Source: Clostridia bacterium
GTDB lineage: Bacteria; Bacillota_A; Clostridia; Oscillospirales; CAG-272
Assembly: GCA_017626655.1 (NCBI GenBank)
Contig: JAGAIH010000402.1
Coordinates: 1 to 17,708 of the forward strand
Reading direction: 5' to 3'
DNA length: 17,708 bases
The position numbers were made by a program, and so were the translations under genes. Below the pieces are notes generated by a model. It worked only from the letters and a program-made list of their open reading frames with translations, did not search any database and was not told the origin of the DNA. Below, piece after piece: positions 1 to 6,943 of this stretch. How positions within the stretch are numbered: position 1 is the first letter of the stretch; the number at the start of each line of letters is the position of its first letter.

Positions 1-371
1 ATGGTGTCCTCATCGCCCGGGTACTTGGGAACGCCCAGGGAGATGTGGGCCCCCTTGGAGTGGCCCTGGAGGGTGGCGCAGAGGGGGAGCTTGCCCGCTT
101 GATTCTTGGGGAGGAGGAGATCGCAATGGGTGAAGTAGCCCTCCTCGGTCTGGAGGGTGAAGTGGATGTGGCGGTGACCGTGAAGCTCGTCCTCGACGGT
201 GATCTCAAAGAGGGGATCGCAAGGGGTAAAGGTATCCAGACCCAAAAGCTCGGTGAGCTTGGCAGTACAGACCTCGCGGTGGGCCTCGATAGAGGTAGAG
301 CCGTCCCAGCGAAGGGCGGGGATCAGGGACTCGGAGAGGGCGATATGATGGTTGAGGGGGAGGGTATTCAT
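1..371 (-). CDS. Alpha/beta-hydrolase esterase, N-terminal part (cut by window edge)
   Basis: An open frame on the minus strand starts with ATG at 369-371 and runs off the left edge after 123 codons with no stop. AGGAGA lies about 6 bases upstream of the ATG, and a consensus promoter lies behind it. The protein begins MNTLPLNHHIALSESLIPAL. Near residues 100-120 it reads LQGHSKGAHISLG followed by KYPGDED. I associate this pattern with bacterial alpha/beta hydrolases of the acetyl-xylan-esterase/dienelactone-hydrolase type, where it marks the first core beta strand and oxyanion region. The nucleophile serine, acid and histidine would lie in the missing part. Divergent neighbourhood with a GH31 glycosidase fits a role in removing acyl groups from plant polysaccharide. 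The family call is from motif memory, not alignment. Codons are strongly GC-ending, as in the glycosidase. Confidence 0.72.
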   Translation of the reverse strand, partial: MNTLPLNHHIALSESLIPALRWDGSTSIEAHREVCTAKLTELLGLDTFTPCDPLFEITVEDELHGHRHIHFTLQTEEGYFTHCDLLLPKNQAGKLPLCATLQGHSKGAHISLGVPKYPGDEDT

Positions 372-401
372 GGTGCTTCTCCTTTCGGGGGGGATGGAAC
401 C

Positions 402-430
402 ATTATAGCACAAAGCGAGGGGATTGACAA
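402..430 (-). promoter_or_regulatory. Promoter of the esterase gene
   Basis: Read on the minus strand, TTGTCA (425-430) and TATAAT (402-407) are separated by exactly 17 bases, about 30 bases upstream of the esterase start codon. Confidence 0.7.
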
Positions 431-515
431 GGCGTTTTTGGAAAATTGTCGGATTACGAAGGAACGGAAGCGGTTCTTTGCCCTGTGTAGCCCGCATAGC
501 TTGCGTGGCAGAGCG

Positions 516-528
516 TTAGGGTCCCTAA
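516..528. promoter_or_regulatory. Perfect palindrome, possible operator
   Basis: TTAGGG-T-CCCTAA is a perfect 6+1+6 palindrome that ends 14 bases upstream of the -35 box of the GH31 promoter, a plausible position for a sugar-responsive regulator. No regulator gene is visible nearby, so function is inferred from position only. Confidence 0.3.
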
Positions 529-542
529 AAATTGTCCATCTA

Positions 543-571
543 TTGCAAAAAACGGCAAAACATGATATAAT
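543..571 (+). promoter_or_regulatory. Promoter of the GH31 gene
   Basis: TTGCAA (543-548) and a perfect TATAAT (566-571) are separated by 17 bases. Transcription would start near 578, giving a leader of about 175 bases before the start codon at 753. Confidence 0.65.
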
Positions 572-752
572 GAAGGAGAACAAGGAAAGGACGTTTCAAG
601 GATGGAACGGAATTCCCGAATAGGTTCGCGGCAAGGTAGGCGAGGGGGGCGACCGCGGCAAGCCCTTGACCTGAGCCGATCGCCGATGGCGCTGATTGTG
701 CCGTCCTGCTTCACCCGAACCGAAACACGACGAATAGAAAAGGAGTCCGATC

Positions 753-2708
753 ATGGTACACACTACAAGCAATTCGCTCACCGTTACCTTTGGACGGGAG
801 ACCGTTCGCGCCGAAGCGTGGGGGCGGGGCATCCGCATTTGCGCCGTTCCCTTCGGTAAGATCCCCGACGAGACCTGGGCGCTGGATCCGTCGCCCGCCG
901 AAACCGTTACGGTGGCTTCTGACAACGGGCATATGTTCATTGAAAATAACGGCCTCCGCTGTACCTTTTACGGGAATCACCTGGCCTTTACCCGCAACCG
1001 ACAGATCCTGTTTGAGGAAGATTTCTATCCCGGCTTCCTCCGCAAATCCGCGCGGGAATACCGTCCCATCCTCGGAACCGACAGCTTTGAGGCAACCGTC
1101 CGCTTCAGAGCCTATGAGGGCGAAAGGATCCACGGCATGGGTCAGTACCGCGATTTCAAGTATGACATGAAGGGGTGTATCGTCGAGCTGGCTCACCGCA
1201 ATTCCCAGATCTCCGTGCCCTTCTTCCTGTCCAACCGCGGGTATGGATTCCTTTGGAACAATCCCGCCTTCGGCACGGCAACCTTTGCCGAGAACGTAAC
1301 CGAATGGAAGGTGACCTCCACGAATAAGATCGACTATTGGGTCTGCGCCGCTGACACCCCCGCTGAGATCCTGGAGACCTACACCGAGGTCACGGGCCGC
1401 GCCACCGAGCTTCCCGAATCCTTGATGGGACTGTGGCAGTGCAAGCTCCGTTACCGTACCCAGGACGAGGTGCTGGAGGTGGCCCGCGAGTATCACCGCC
1501 GCGGACTGAAGCTGGACGTCATCGTCATTGACTTTTTCCACTGGGATTACCAGGGCGACTGGGACTTCGACCCCGCCTACTGGCCCGATCCCAAGGCCAT
1601 GGTGGAGGAGCTGAAGTCTTACGGTACCCGCGTCATGGTATCTGTCTGGCCTACGGTGGATGAGCGGTGCCGCAACTATCCCGAGCTGGCGGGGAACGGC
1701 TATCTGGTGGCCTCGGACCGCGGCTTTTCCCTGGCCTTCCAGTTTAACGGCTTCGAGTACCTCTTTGACGCCACCAACCCGGATGCCCGCAAGGCCCTTG
1801 CCCGCATTCTCAAGGAAAACTACGGCAAGTACGGCATCGATATGTTCTGGTTGGACGTGGCCGAGCCCGAGTATGCCGTTTACGACCGGGATATCTACCG
1901 CTACGATCTGGGTCCTGCCCTCCAGGTCGGCAATATGTACCCCCGTATGCTTTCTCAAGCTCTCTACGAGGGACAGATCGTAAGCGGCACGAAGGATATT
2001 CTGAATCTGGTGCGGTGCGCGTGGGTCGGAAGCCCCAAGTACGGCGCTTTGGTCTGGTCGGGGGATATTGATTCTACGTTCTACCAGATGAAGCGCCAGA
2101 TCTGGAACGGCATCAACATGGGTGTGGCGGGGATCCCCTACTGGATCTCGGATACGGGCGGATTCTACGGCGGCAATATCGAGGACCCCGTGTTCAGGGA
2201 GCTTCTTGTACGCTGGTATCAGTGGGCGGTCTTTACCCCCGTTCTGCGTATGCACGGTGACCGTTCTCCCGCTCTGGGCGGGCTGGTGGGCGGTACGGAT
2301 CACGGAGGCGGCTTCAATAACTCCGGCGCTCCCAACGAGCTGTGGAGCTACGGCGAGGATACCTATGAGATCTTGGTCAAGTACCTGCACGTCCGTGAGG
2401 ATATGCGCGACTATATCCGTAAGACGGCCAAGGAGGCCGAGAATCGCGGTCTTCCCATGATCCGCGGTATGTTCCTCGAGTTCCCGCAGGATCCTTTGGC
2501 GTGGGAGGTTTCGGATCAGTATATGTTCGGAAGCGAGTATCTCGTGGCGCCCGTGACCGAATACGGCGCCCGCGAGCGGGAGGTCTACCTTCCCGTGGGA
2601 CGCTGGGAGGCCATGGACGGAAGCGGTGTGATCGAGAGCAAGGGCGAGACGGTCACCGCGGCGGCTCCGTTGGATTATATGCCCGTCTACAGACGACTGA
2701 CGGAGTGA
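753..2708 (+). CDS. Glycoside hydrolase family 31 alpha-xylosidase/alpha-glucosidase
   Basis: A 651-residue GH31 retaining alpha-glycosidase that removes terminal alpha-xylosyl or alpha-glucosyl units, for example from xyloglucan oligosaccharides or isoprimeverose. An N-terminal beta-rich domain (about residues 1-220) precedes the (beta/alpha)8 barrel. The barrel shows DVIVIDFFHWDYQGDWDFD, then WLDVAEPE with Asp368 as the expected nucleophile, then WSGDIDSTF with Asp438 as the likely acid/base, then GIPYWISDTGGF and RMHGDRSP. The WLDxxEPE form is typical of alpha-xylosidase-like members; exact substrate is not decidable from sequence alone. There is no signal peptide, so it should act in the cytoplasm on imported oligosaccharides. 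The ATG follows AAAGGAG by 8 bases. The gene is GC-rich with its own promoter and is divergent from the esterase. No U-rich terminator follows it, only G+C-rich hairpins. Confidence 0.93.
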   Translation: MVHTTSNSLTVTFGRETVRAEAWGRGIRICAVPFGKIPDETWALDPSPAETVTVASDNGHMFIENNGLRCTFYGNHLAFTRNRQILFEEDFYPGFLRKSAREYRPILGTDSFEATVRFRAYEGERIHGMGQYRDFKYDMKGCIVELAHRNSQISVPFFLSNRGYGFLWNNPAFGTATFAENVTEWKVTSTNKIDYWVCAADTPAEILETYTEVTGRATELPESLMGLWQCKLRYRTQDEVLEVAREYHRRGLKLDVIVIDFFHWDYQGDWDFDPAYWPDPKAMVEELKSYGTRVMVSVWPTVDERCRNYPELAGNGYLVASDRGFSLAFQFNGFEYLFDATNPDARKALARILKENYGKYGIDMFWLDVAEPEYAVYDRDIYRYDLGPALQVGNMYPRMLSQALYEGQIVSGTKDILNLVRCAWVGSPKYGALVWSGDIDSTFYQMKRQIWNGINMGVAGIPYWISDTGGFYGGNIEDPVFRELLVRWYQWAVFTPVLRMHGDRSPALGGLVGGTDHGGGFNNSGAPNELWSYGEDTYEILVKYLHVREDMRDYIRKTAKEAENRGLPMIRGMFLEFPQDPLAWEVSDQYMFGSEYLVAPVTEYGAREREVYLPVGRWEAMDGSGVIESKGETVTAAAPLDYMPVYRRLTE

Positions 2709-2763
2709 GCAAGAGAAAGGAAAGCATCCGATCGAGTTCTTTTGCAAATATGCGAAAAACGGC

Positions 2764-2843
2764 GATCCCGACGACACGAACTGCCCGCATCGTCCTGTGC
2801 GAACGATGCGGGCAGTTCATCAAAGAGATCCGTCGGGATCTCT
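2764..2843. repeat. Nested inverted repeats behind GH31
   Basis: An inner perfect 16-bp inverted repeat (2778-2793 with 2803-2818, 9-base loop) sits inside an outer perfect 10-bp repeat (2764-2773 with 2831-2840). The right outer arm can instead pair locally (2824-2831 with 2836-2843, 8 bp). There is no U-run on either strand, so this is not a canonical intrinsic terminator. It may protect the 3' end of the mRNA or be a repetitive extragenic palindrome. Confidence 0.6.
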
Positions 2844-2911
2844 GTTTGCCTGCGGGGAAGGATTTGTCCGCAACGTGCCGACATATTATTTATTCTGCCG
2901 ACTGCGGGACA

Positions 2912-2949
2912 TAAAGAAAAACCGGCCAAACCTTTCGGTTCGACCGGTT
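2912..2949 (-). terminator. Hairpin with GAAA tetraloop and U-rich tail (minus strand)
   Basis: On the minus strand a 13-bp stem (2937-2949 with 2920-2932, including two G-U pairs) closes a GAAA tetraloop and is followed by a U-rich run. On the plus strand the same stem has two mismatches and no U-run. The structure therefore favours minus-strand termination, perhaps as a back-up for the gene ending at 3203. Confidence 0.5.
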
Positions 2950-3001
2950 CTGCTATGGTGGAGATCGCCGCGCGAGCGCGGCGGGGAGTCTGAACCCACA
3001 C

Positions 3002-3098
3002 CCCATCCTCCGCCTTGCTTCGGATGGGCCGGGCAAGATGCTCTCCGCGGCTTTCGCCGCTGCAAAGTAAAAGGCTCGCTTACTCTCCGGCATCTTGC
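3002..3098. repeat. Stem-loop plus three-way-junction structure
   Basis: A 7-bp hairpin (3002-3008 with 3022-3028) is followed by a perfect 9-bp inverted repeat (3033-3041 with 3090-3098). That repeat encloses two smaller hairpins, 3047-3051 with 3056-3060 and 3066-3070 with 3080-3084. Folded as RNA or single-stranded DNA this gives a three-way junction. Confidence 0.45.
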
Positions 3099-3132
3099 AC
3101 AGAGCCTCTCGTCCTCTTATCCCCACGCAACA

Positions 3133-3160
3133 AAAAGGGACTGCTTTTGCAGTCCCTTTT
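3133..3160. terminator. Bidirectional intrinsic terminator
   Basis: A perfect 12-bp stem (3133-3144 with 3149-3160) has a TTTT loop. A-runs on the left and T-runs on the right make it functional on both strands. On the minus strand it lies about 43 bases after the stop of the membrane-protein gene and gives a five-U tail. Confidence 0.8.
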
Positions 3161-3202
3161 GCTGGTGGAGATAGGTACAACAAAGTCGAATATTTTTTAC
3201 TG

Positions 3203-4057
3203 TCAAAGCGGGAGTGTGCTTTTTTTTGGTGCTTCAAATAATGGTACTAACTGAAATGTTGCTTTTCCTGCTCCAGAGGGATCCTCAACTCGAAGTATCA
3301 TTTTAACTGCAAACAAGAAAATATCGGTATACTCTTTCCCTTGAATATCTGTATAAGTAGCCGTGAGAATCATATACGGAATATCTTCTGTATTTCCTCC
3401 AGACTCAATAATCTCTTGTATTAATAAAAAATATGCTGGAGGAAATACGATATCATAAGTTTCACTAGCCATCGGCAACATGTATGTTTGTGCGATGTTG
3501 GACGGTTTGCTCATGCTCAATATTTTATTGTTATAGATGACCTTTACGTCCTTATCTATCTTTATAAAACCATTTTTTGATTCATCACATTGAATCAGAT
3601 ATTCATTCAACTTAAATATGTTAGATTCGTGCCATTCAAAATATATGTGCTTTGCTGTTCCGACCCCGACATTTACAGTATTTAGCAGAACACCTATCGG
3701 AACTGTAGTAGTCCCCTCACGAACTTCCTCCTTAGATTCCGTTTCTGTGTCCAAATGTGATAAACAATTCATCCAGTCGCATTTCCCGGTTTCATCCCAA
3801 GAAAAATCACATTGAACCGTATTGATAAGAATTTTTGGCCTATATGAGGCATCTCTGTCAGCTTTCATTTGGGAAACGGTAATGATACTAATTATTATAG
3901 AGGCAATAGCTGTTAATGAAGTTATTAAATTTACGATAAACTCCCAATTAATCTTCCGACTTTTTTGATTTTCAACATTTTCAATTTTGTCAAAAAAAGG
4001 TTTATTAGGAGACTTGGATCTGTTTTGGATCGATTTGGTTTTTTGCTTTTTCTCCAT
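3203..4057 (-). CDS. Unknown single-span membrane protein
   Basis: A 284-residue protein that I do not recognise. The first 36 residues are very basic (KKQKTKS, NRSKSPNK). One clear hydrophobic segment follows at about residues 38-63 (INWEFIVNLITSL through IIISIITV). The remaining ~220 residues look like a mixed, beta-rich soluble domain with no catalytic motif I can name. The start ATG at 4055-4057 follows GAGGTAGG. Expression is likely driven by a perfect consensus promoter about 275 bases upstream, and a bidirectional terminator lies just after the stop. It is divergent from a Ser/Thr kinase locus of similar AT-rich composition, so the two may have been acquired together. Membrane topology is ambiguous because positive residues flank both sides of the span. 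Function unknown; a sensor or defence-related partner of the kinase is only speculation. Confidence 0.75.
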   Translation of the reverse strand: MEKKQKTKSIQNRSKSPNKPFFDKIENVENQKSRKINWEFIVNLITSLTAIASIIISIITVSQMKADRDASYRPKILINTVQCDFSWDETGKCDWMNCLSHLDTETESKEEVREGTTTVPIGVLLNTVNVGVGTAKHIYFEWHESNIFKLNEYLIQCDESKNGFIKIDKDVKVIYNNKILSMSKPSNIAQTYMLPMASETYDIVFPPAYFLLIQEIIESGGNTEDIPYMILTATYTDIQGKEYTDIFLFAVKMILRVEDPSGAGKATFQLVPLFEAPKKSTLPL

Positions 4058-4332
4058 AGTATCCTACCTCATTCAAAAACTATTTTGCAATGGTCATATT
4101 TTTTCGCGTATTTTTCACTCCAGAATCTCTGCCTTAATTACAGCGGATGGTCTAGGTCTCCATAATAAGAAGTATCACTATAGCTTTAAGATAAACATTT
4201 TTTGAAACTGTCTTTTCAAAACTGATATTTCTCTTCTATCAACATGCTCTCCATACTCATGTTGTCATAACATTTTTGGGATGAATGAACAACCAATTCA
4301 TGATAATCGACATGGTTCGACTATATGACTAT

Positions 4333-4361
4333 ATTATATACTATCTTGAGAGATATGTCAA
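4333..4361 (-). promoter_or_regulatory. Perfect consensus promoter toward the membrane-protein gene
   Basis: On the minus strand TTGACA (4356-4361), a 17-base spacer and TATAAT (4333-4338) match the sigma-70/sigma-A consensus exactly. The start point would be near 4326, leaving about 268 bases before the ATG at 4057. Confidence 0.8.
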
Positions 4362-4493
4362 TCTGCTACATTCCATACTGAAGAAATAATTCCCGATTTT
4401 TCGTCTTTCTTTGTATCCCATATAGCATACTGATTCTATTTCAATCCAATTTTTGAAGAACACTCGCTCTGTTTTCTAGATATATCAATCCTC

Positions 4494-4522
4494 TTGATTT
4501 AAGTCAGCTTTTATGATATAAT
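4494..4522 (+). promoter_or_regulatory. Promoter of the kinase locus
   Basis: TTGATT (4494-4499), 17 bases, then TATAAT (4517-4522), about 58 bases before the ATG at 4580. Confidence 0.75.
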
Positions 4523-4579
4523 ATACTCGAGCGAAAGGCTATTATCAAAGATTATACGTGCGAATTGGAGGGGCAGGAA

Positions 4580-4672
4580 ATGAGTAAACAGGAAGTACAG
4601 ACGGTAATTGAGAAAGCATCAGAGATTGAAAAGCTCTTGTCTCCTACCGGCGGAAGTTTCATGCCTGATTGA
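4580..4672 (+). CDS. Short N-terminal piece of the kinase, or leader peptide
   Basis: A 30-codon frame, MSKQEVQTVIEKASEIEKLL then SPTGGSFMPD, with the best ribosome binding site of the locus (GGAGG, 8-base spacing). Its TGA stop overlaps the TTG that opens the next piece (TTGA), an arrangement that could also permit translational coupling. It looks like the helical N-terminus of the kinase rather than an independent peptide, because the downstream TTG has no strong ribosome binding site of its own. Confidence 0.5.
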   Translation: MSKQEVQTVIEKASEIEKLLSPTGGSFMPD

Positions 4673-5106
4673 AAACAATACACACCAAAGAAGAATTTTT
4701 GAGGTGGAAAGAGGAATTAAGACACCACATCCAGAAACTAAAACCTGATCCTTTGGTAGTAGACATATTGCATTTATTGGAAAACAGCTTTAAAAATGGA
4801 TTTACCGACGAACAAGATTTTCGGAATCTACGGAGCAAACTGGAAACTCTCAACTCTCATTTAGACGAGTATTACGAAGAAAGTGATGAAGAAACAACAA
4901 TGCCTGTAAATCAAAGACTCAAAAAAGGAACTACAATCAAAACGGCATTTGACGAATACACACTTATAGGACAAGTCGGGCAGGGCGGAAATGGTCGCGT
5001 TTTTTCTGCGTCCAATACTGCCGATCAACAGGTTGCCATTAAATTGGTTGAGCGTAATGTTGGAAGCGACAAATTAAAACGATTCAAAAACGAAATCTCT
5101 TTTTGA
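4669..5106 (+). CDS. Kinase piece 2: helical region and ATP-binding lobe start
   Basis: 145 codons from TTG 4669. The first ~80 residues are helical and charged (KEEFLRWKEELRHHIQKLKP). They are followed by the kinase N-lobe: the glycine-rich loop GQGGNGRV near 4978-5001 and the VAIK strand, with the ATP-anchoring Lys at 5041-5043. The frame then stops at TGA 5104-5106 within the alphaC helix region. On its own this piece cannot be an active kinase, since it lacks the catalytic loop. Confidence 0.55.
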   Translation: MKTIHTKEEFLRWKEELRHHIQKLKPDPLVVDILHLLENSFKNGFTDEQDFRNLRSKLETLNSHLDEYYEESDEETTMPVNQRLKKGTTIKTAFDEYTLIGQVGQGGNGRVFSASNTADQQVAIKLVERNVGSDKLKRFKNEISF

Positions 5107-5178
5107 GAACACCACAAACACAAAAATATTGTCTCAATTCTGGATAGGGGATACGTATATCTAGATAGTAAGGACTAT

Positions 5179-6180
5179 GTGTTTTATGTTATGCCTCTGT
5201 ATGCTGATACTCTTAAAAACAAAATCAAGGTCGGTGTTCCTCATGAAAAAGTCCTGGATATCTTTGTTGGGTTGCTTGAGGGATTGAAATTTGCTCATGA
5301 ACACGGTAGCATACATAGAGATATCAAGCCCGAAAACATTATGTTTGCTAATGGCAGTTGGATTCCAGTAATTTGTGATTTTGGTATTGCACATTTTGCG
5401 GAGGAAGATTTGCTTACTGTTGTGGAAACAAAAGGAACCGACAGAATGGCGAACTTTCAATATGCAGCACCTGAACAGCGTAAAAGAAATGGAGAGGTTT
5501 GCTTCCAAACGGATATTTATGCTCTTGCATTGATCCTAAACGAAATGTTTACAGGGGAAATACCACAAGCCGCGGGGCACAAACGAATTGCTTCTATAGC
5601 TCCCGATTATAAATATCTGGATGATCTTTTTGATCAATTATTCAAGCATGAGCCAACGGATCGACTTTACCCCGAACTCTCGATTTTAAGCGAAATGAAG
5701 CGTTTGGCTGAACAATATCAACGCAATGAAGAAAAGGAAAGATTAAAGGCCGTAGTAAATGAAGTTATTGAGCCTGAAGATTTCAAGCCATTGATTGTCG
5801 ATATAGAATATAAAAAAGGCGGACTTCATTTTATCCTCAATACTGTTTTACCCGATGATTGGTTTCAAATGTTAGCCTATGGAATGTATGATCACTCATG
5901 CATGATGGGATATGACTGCAATAGACTGCAAAAATTTGATAAAAACACTCTTTTCATGCCTCTGTGTGCGGAAGAAAGCACAAGCACAATAAAAACTATT
6001 GTAAACTATGTTAAGAGTTGGGTAGATACTGTTAGCCGTAAATATTCGCAAGAGGCCAAACGACAGGCTATCGCAGAGCAAAGAAGAAAAGAAGAAGCTC
6101 GCAAAGCAGAGATAAAAAGAATTGAAAAAGAGGCAGAAGTGAATTCAACGATTAATACGGCTCTGAAAGAACTGTTGTAG
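5179..6180 (+). CDS. Kinase piece 3: catalytic lobe and C-terminal helical tail
   Basis: The frame is open from just after 5106; the first usable start is GTG 5179, with a poor ribosome binding site. It carries the catalytic loop HRDIKPEN (Asp at 5320-5322, Asn at 5335-5337), DFG (5377-5385), the APE motif (YAAPEQ) and DIYALALILNEMFTGEIP of helix F. After the kinase fold comes a ~70-residue domain of unknown type (PLIVDIEYKKGGLHFILNT). It ends in a charged coiled coil (AKRQAIAEQRRKEEARKAEI). No membrane segment is present, so the kinase would be cytoplasmic. Every catalytic residue I can check is intact, so the damage is confined to the two upstream breaks, which looks recent. Confidence 0.65.
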   Translation: MFYVMPLYADTLKNKIKVGVPHEKVLDIFVGLLEGLKFAHEHGSIHRDIKPENIMFANGSWIPVICDFGIAHFAEEDLLTVVETKGTDRMANFQYAAPEQRKRNGEVCFQTDIYALALILNEMFTGEIPQAAGHKRIASIAPDYKYLDDLFDQLFKHEPTDRLYPELSILSEMKRLAEQYQRNEEKERLKAVVNEVIEPEDFKPLIVDIEYKKGGLHFILNTVLPDDWFQMLAYGMYDHSCMMGYDCNRLQKFDKNTLFMPLCAEESTSTIKTIVNYVKSWVDTVSRKYSQEAKRQAIAEQRRKEEARKAEIKRIEKEAEVNSTINTALKELL

Positions 6181-6236
6181 AAACAGTAAATGCTGAGAAT
6201 GTTTTGCGTAGGAAGTTGCCCAAGAAAGGATAATCT

Positions 6237-6935
6237 ATGAAACTGAAAATCGCCATCTGCGACGACGAGCAGAACCAAATTGAATATCTGACCTCCATTG
6301 TCTCAGCTTGGAGCAACGAAAACGGTCATATCTGCGAGGTCTGCACATTTCCTTCCGCGGAGGCTTTCCTGTTTGCGTATGAGGATAACAGCGCATACGA
6401 TATCCTGCTGCTTGATGTAGAGATGAAAAACATCACCGGCATTGAGCTTGCCAAACGTATCCGCAAGGACAACAATCGCGCTGAAATCATCTTTATCACC
6501 TCTCACTTTGAGTTTGTCGGTGAGGGCTATGAGGTGGATGCGCTCCACTATTTGATCAAGCCAATCTCTGCGGACAAGCTATTGCAGGTGATGACAAAGG
6601 CTGCCGAAAAACTGTCTGTCGAACCTCCGTCGGTGGTGATTACCTGCGAAGGTCAGACTGTCAAGTTATATGAATCGGATATTCTCTATGTGGAATCCTT
6701 TTTGCACTACATTGTCATCCACACCCAAAACAACGAGTATAAGATCAAAGAAAGTATCTCCGTCTTTGAAGAAAAATTGAGCAATGATTTTTACCGTATT
6801 CATCGCTCGTACATCGCATCCTTAAAGCACGTTACCCGCATTTCCCGTACTTCGGTCAATATAGGCAAAATCGAGCTTCCGCTATCCCGTGGCAAATATG
6901 ATGACATCAACCGAGAATTCATCAAACGTAATTGA
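6237..6935 (+). CDS. LytTR-family response regulator (AgrA type)
   Basis: A 232-residue two-component response regulator. The receiver domain (1-120) has the acidic pair Asp9/Asp10, the phospho-acceptor Asp60 in DILLLDVEM, Thr88 in FITSH, and Lys108 in YLIKP. A LytTR DNA-binding domain follows (about 133-232), with VESFLHYIVIHT and FYRIHRSYIASLKHV. Such proteins bind direct repeats upstream of target promoters and often control peptide export, bacteriocin or quorum-sensing genes. The ATG follows AAAGGAT by 5 bases. It lies 56 bases behind the kinase locus with no obvious promoter between, and its stop is followed almost directly by the histidine kinase start. The expected target is the adjacent ABC operon, but I could not find a convincing LytTR binding-site pair in front of it. 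Confidence 0.92.
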   Translation: MKLKIAICDDEQNQIEYLTSIVSAWSNENGHICEVCTFPSAEAFLFAYEDNSAYDILLLDVEMKNITGIELAKRIRKDNNRAEIIFITSHFEFVGEGYEVDALHYLIKPISADKLLQVMTKAAEKLSVEPPSVVITCEGQTVKLYESDILYVESFLHYIVIHTQNNEYKIKESISVFEEKLSNDFYRIHRSYIASLKHVTRISRTSVNIGKIELPLSRGKYDDINREFIKRN

Positions 6936-6943
6936 GGTGGATC

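Larger units (their letters stand above)
372..752. other. Divergent intergenic region between esterase and GH31
   Basis: This 381-base gap holds the two divergent promoters and a TTAGGG-T-CCCTAA palindrome at 516-528. It also includes the roughly 175-base untranslated leader of the glycosidase. I see no convincing gene: the frames crossing it have rare codons, no good ribosome binding site and no protein-like sequence. Confidence 0.6.
2709..3202. other. Non-coding stretch packed with inverted repeats
   Basis: This 494-base stretch after the glycosidase contains at least six stem-loops and two TGGTGGAGAT copies (2956-2965 and 3163-3172). The frames crossing it give low-complexity, Trp/Arg/Ser-rich peptides without ribosome binding sites. 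I recall this module (terminator hairpin followed by a TGGTGGAGAT-type motif) as a repeated non-coding sequence in Clostridia genomes. It also marks the change from GC-rich to AT-rich DNA. Confidence 0.55.
4058..4579. other. AT-rich divergent intergenic region
   Basis: It contains a minus-strand consensus promoter at 4333-4361 and a plus-strand promoter at 4494-4522. The minus-strand transcript would have a leader of about 270 bases before the membrane-protein gene. In it I find only very short frames (up to 18 codons) without good ribosome binding sites, and no hairpin with a U-run. Confidence 0.6.
4580..6180 (+). pseudogene. Hanks-type Ser/Thr protein kinase, interrupted by frameshift and in-frame TGA
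   Basis: Three consecutive pieces read as one protein. Piece 1 starts at ATG 4580 with a good GGAGG eight bases upstream and stops at TGA 4670-4672. Piece 2 begins in another frame at the overlapping TTG 4669 and runs to TGA 5104-5106. Piece 3 continues in the same frame as piece 2, without another stop, to TAG at 6178-6180. The protein joins smoothly across both breaks: FMPD then KTIHTKEEF, and NEISF then EHHKHKNIV, which in kinases is the alphaC-to-beta4 region. The simplest reading is a kinase gene with one lost base near 4669 and a Cys or Trp codon changed to TGA. Other genes here end in TGA and use TGG for Trp, so a changed genetic code is unlikely. Sequencing or assembly error cannot be excluded, nor can natural recoding. 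Confidence 0.72.

Noticed and set aside
45..623. Plus-strand frame over the esterase start
   Set aside because: It is antisense to the esterase, crosses both divergent promoters, and its Gly/Glu-rich product looks like an artefact of GC-rich codons.
602..859. Small plus-strand frame in the GH31 leader
   Set aside because: Rare Arg/Gly codons, no ribosome binding site at proper spacing, and it overlaps the well-supported GH31 start in another frame.
711..2777. Very long minus-strand open frame opposite the GH31 gene
   Set aside because: It is the mirror of a GC-rich gene. The plus strand has all GH31 motifs, a promoter and a ribosome binding site, whereas this frame gives a His/Val/Gly-rich product with no family pattern.
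2797..3174. Small protein in the hairpin-rich stretch
   Set aside because: It runs through several stem-loops and the terminator, has no ribosome binding site, and its Trp/Arg/Ser-rich ending is typical of translated non-coding repeats.
3163..3200. A tRNA or tRNA fragment gene on the minus strand
   Set aside because: Only the last bases match a tRNA-Ala 3' end. No T-arm, anticodon arm or D-arm can be folded from the adjacent sequence.
5104..5106. Selenocysteine or altered genetic code at the kinase TGA
   Set aside because: Other genes here stop at TGA and encode Trp by TGG, and no selenocysteine insertion hairpin is evident just after the codon. Mutation or sequence error is simpler.
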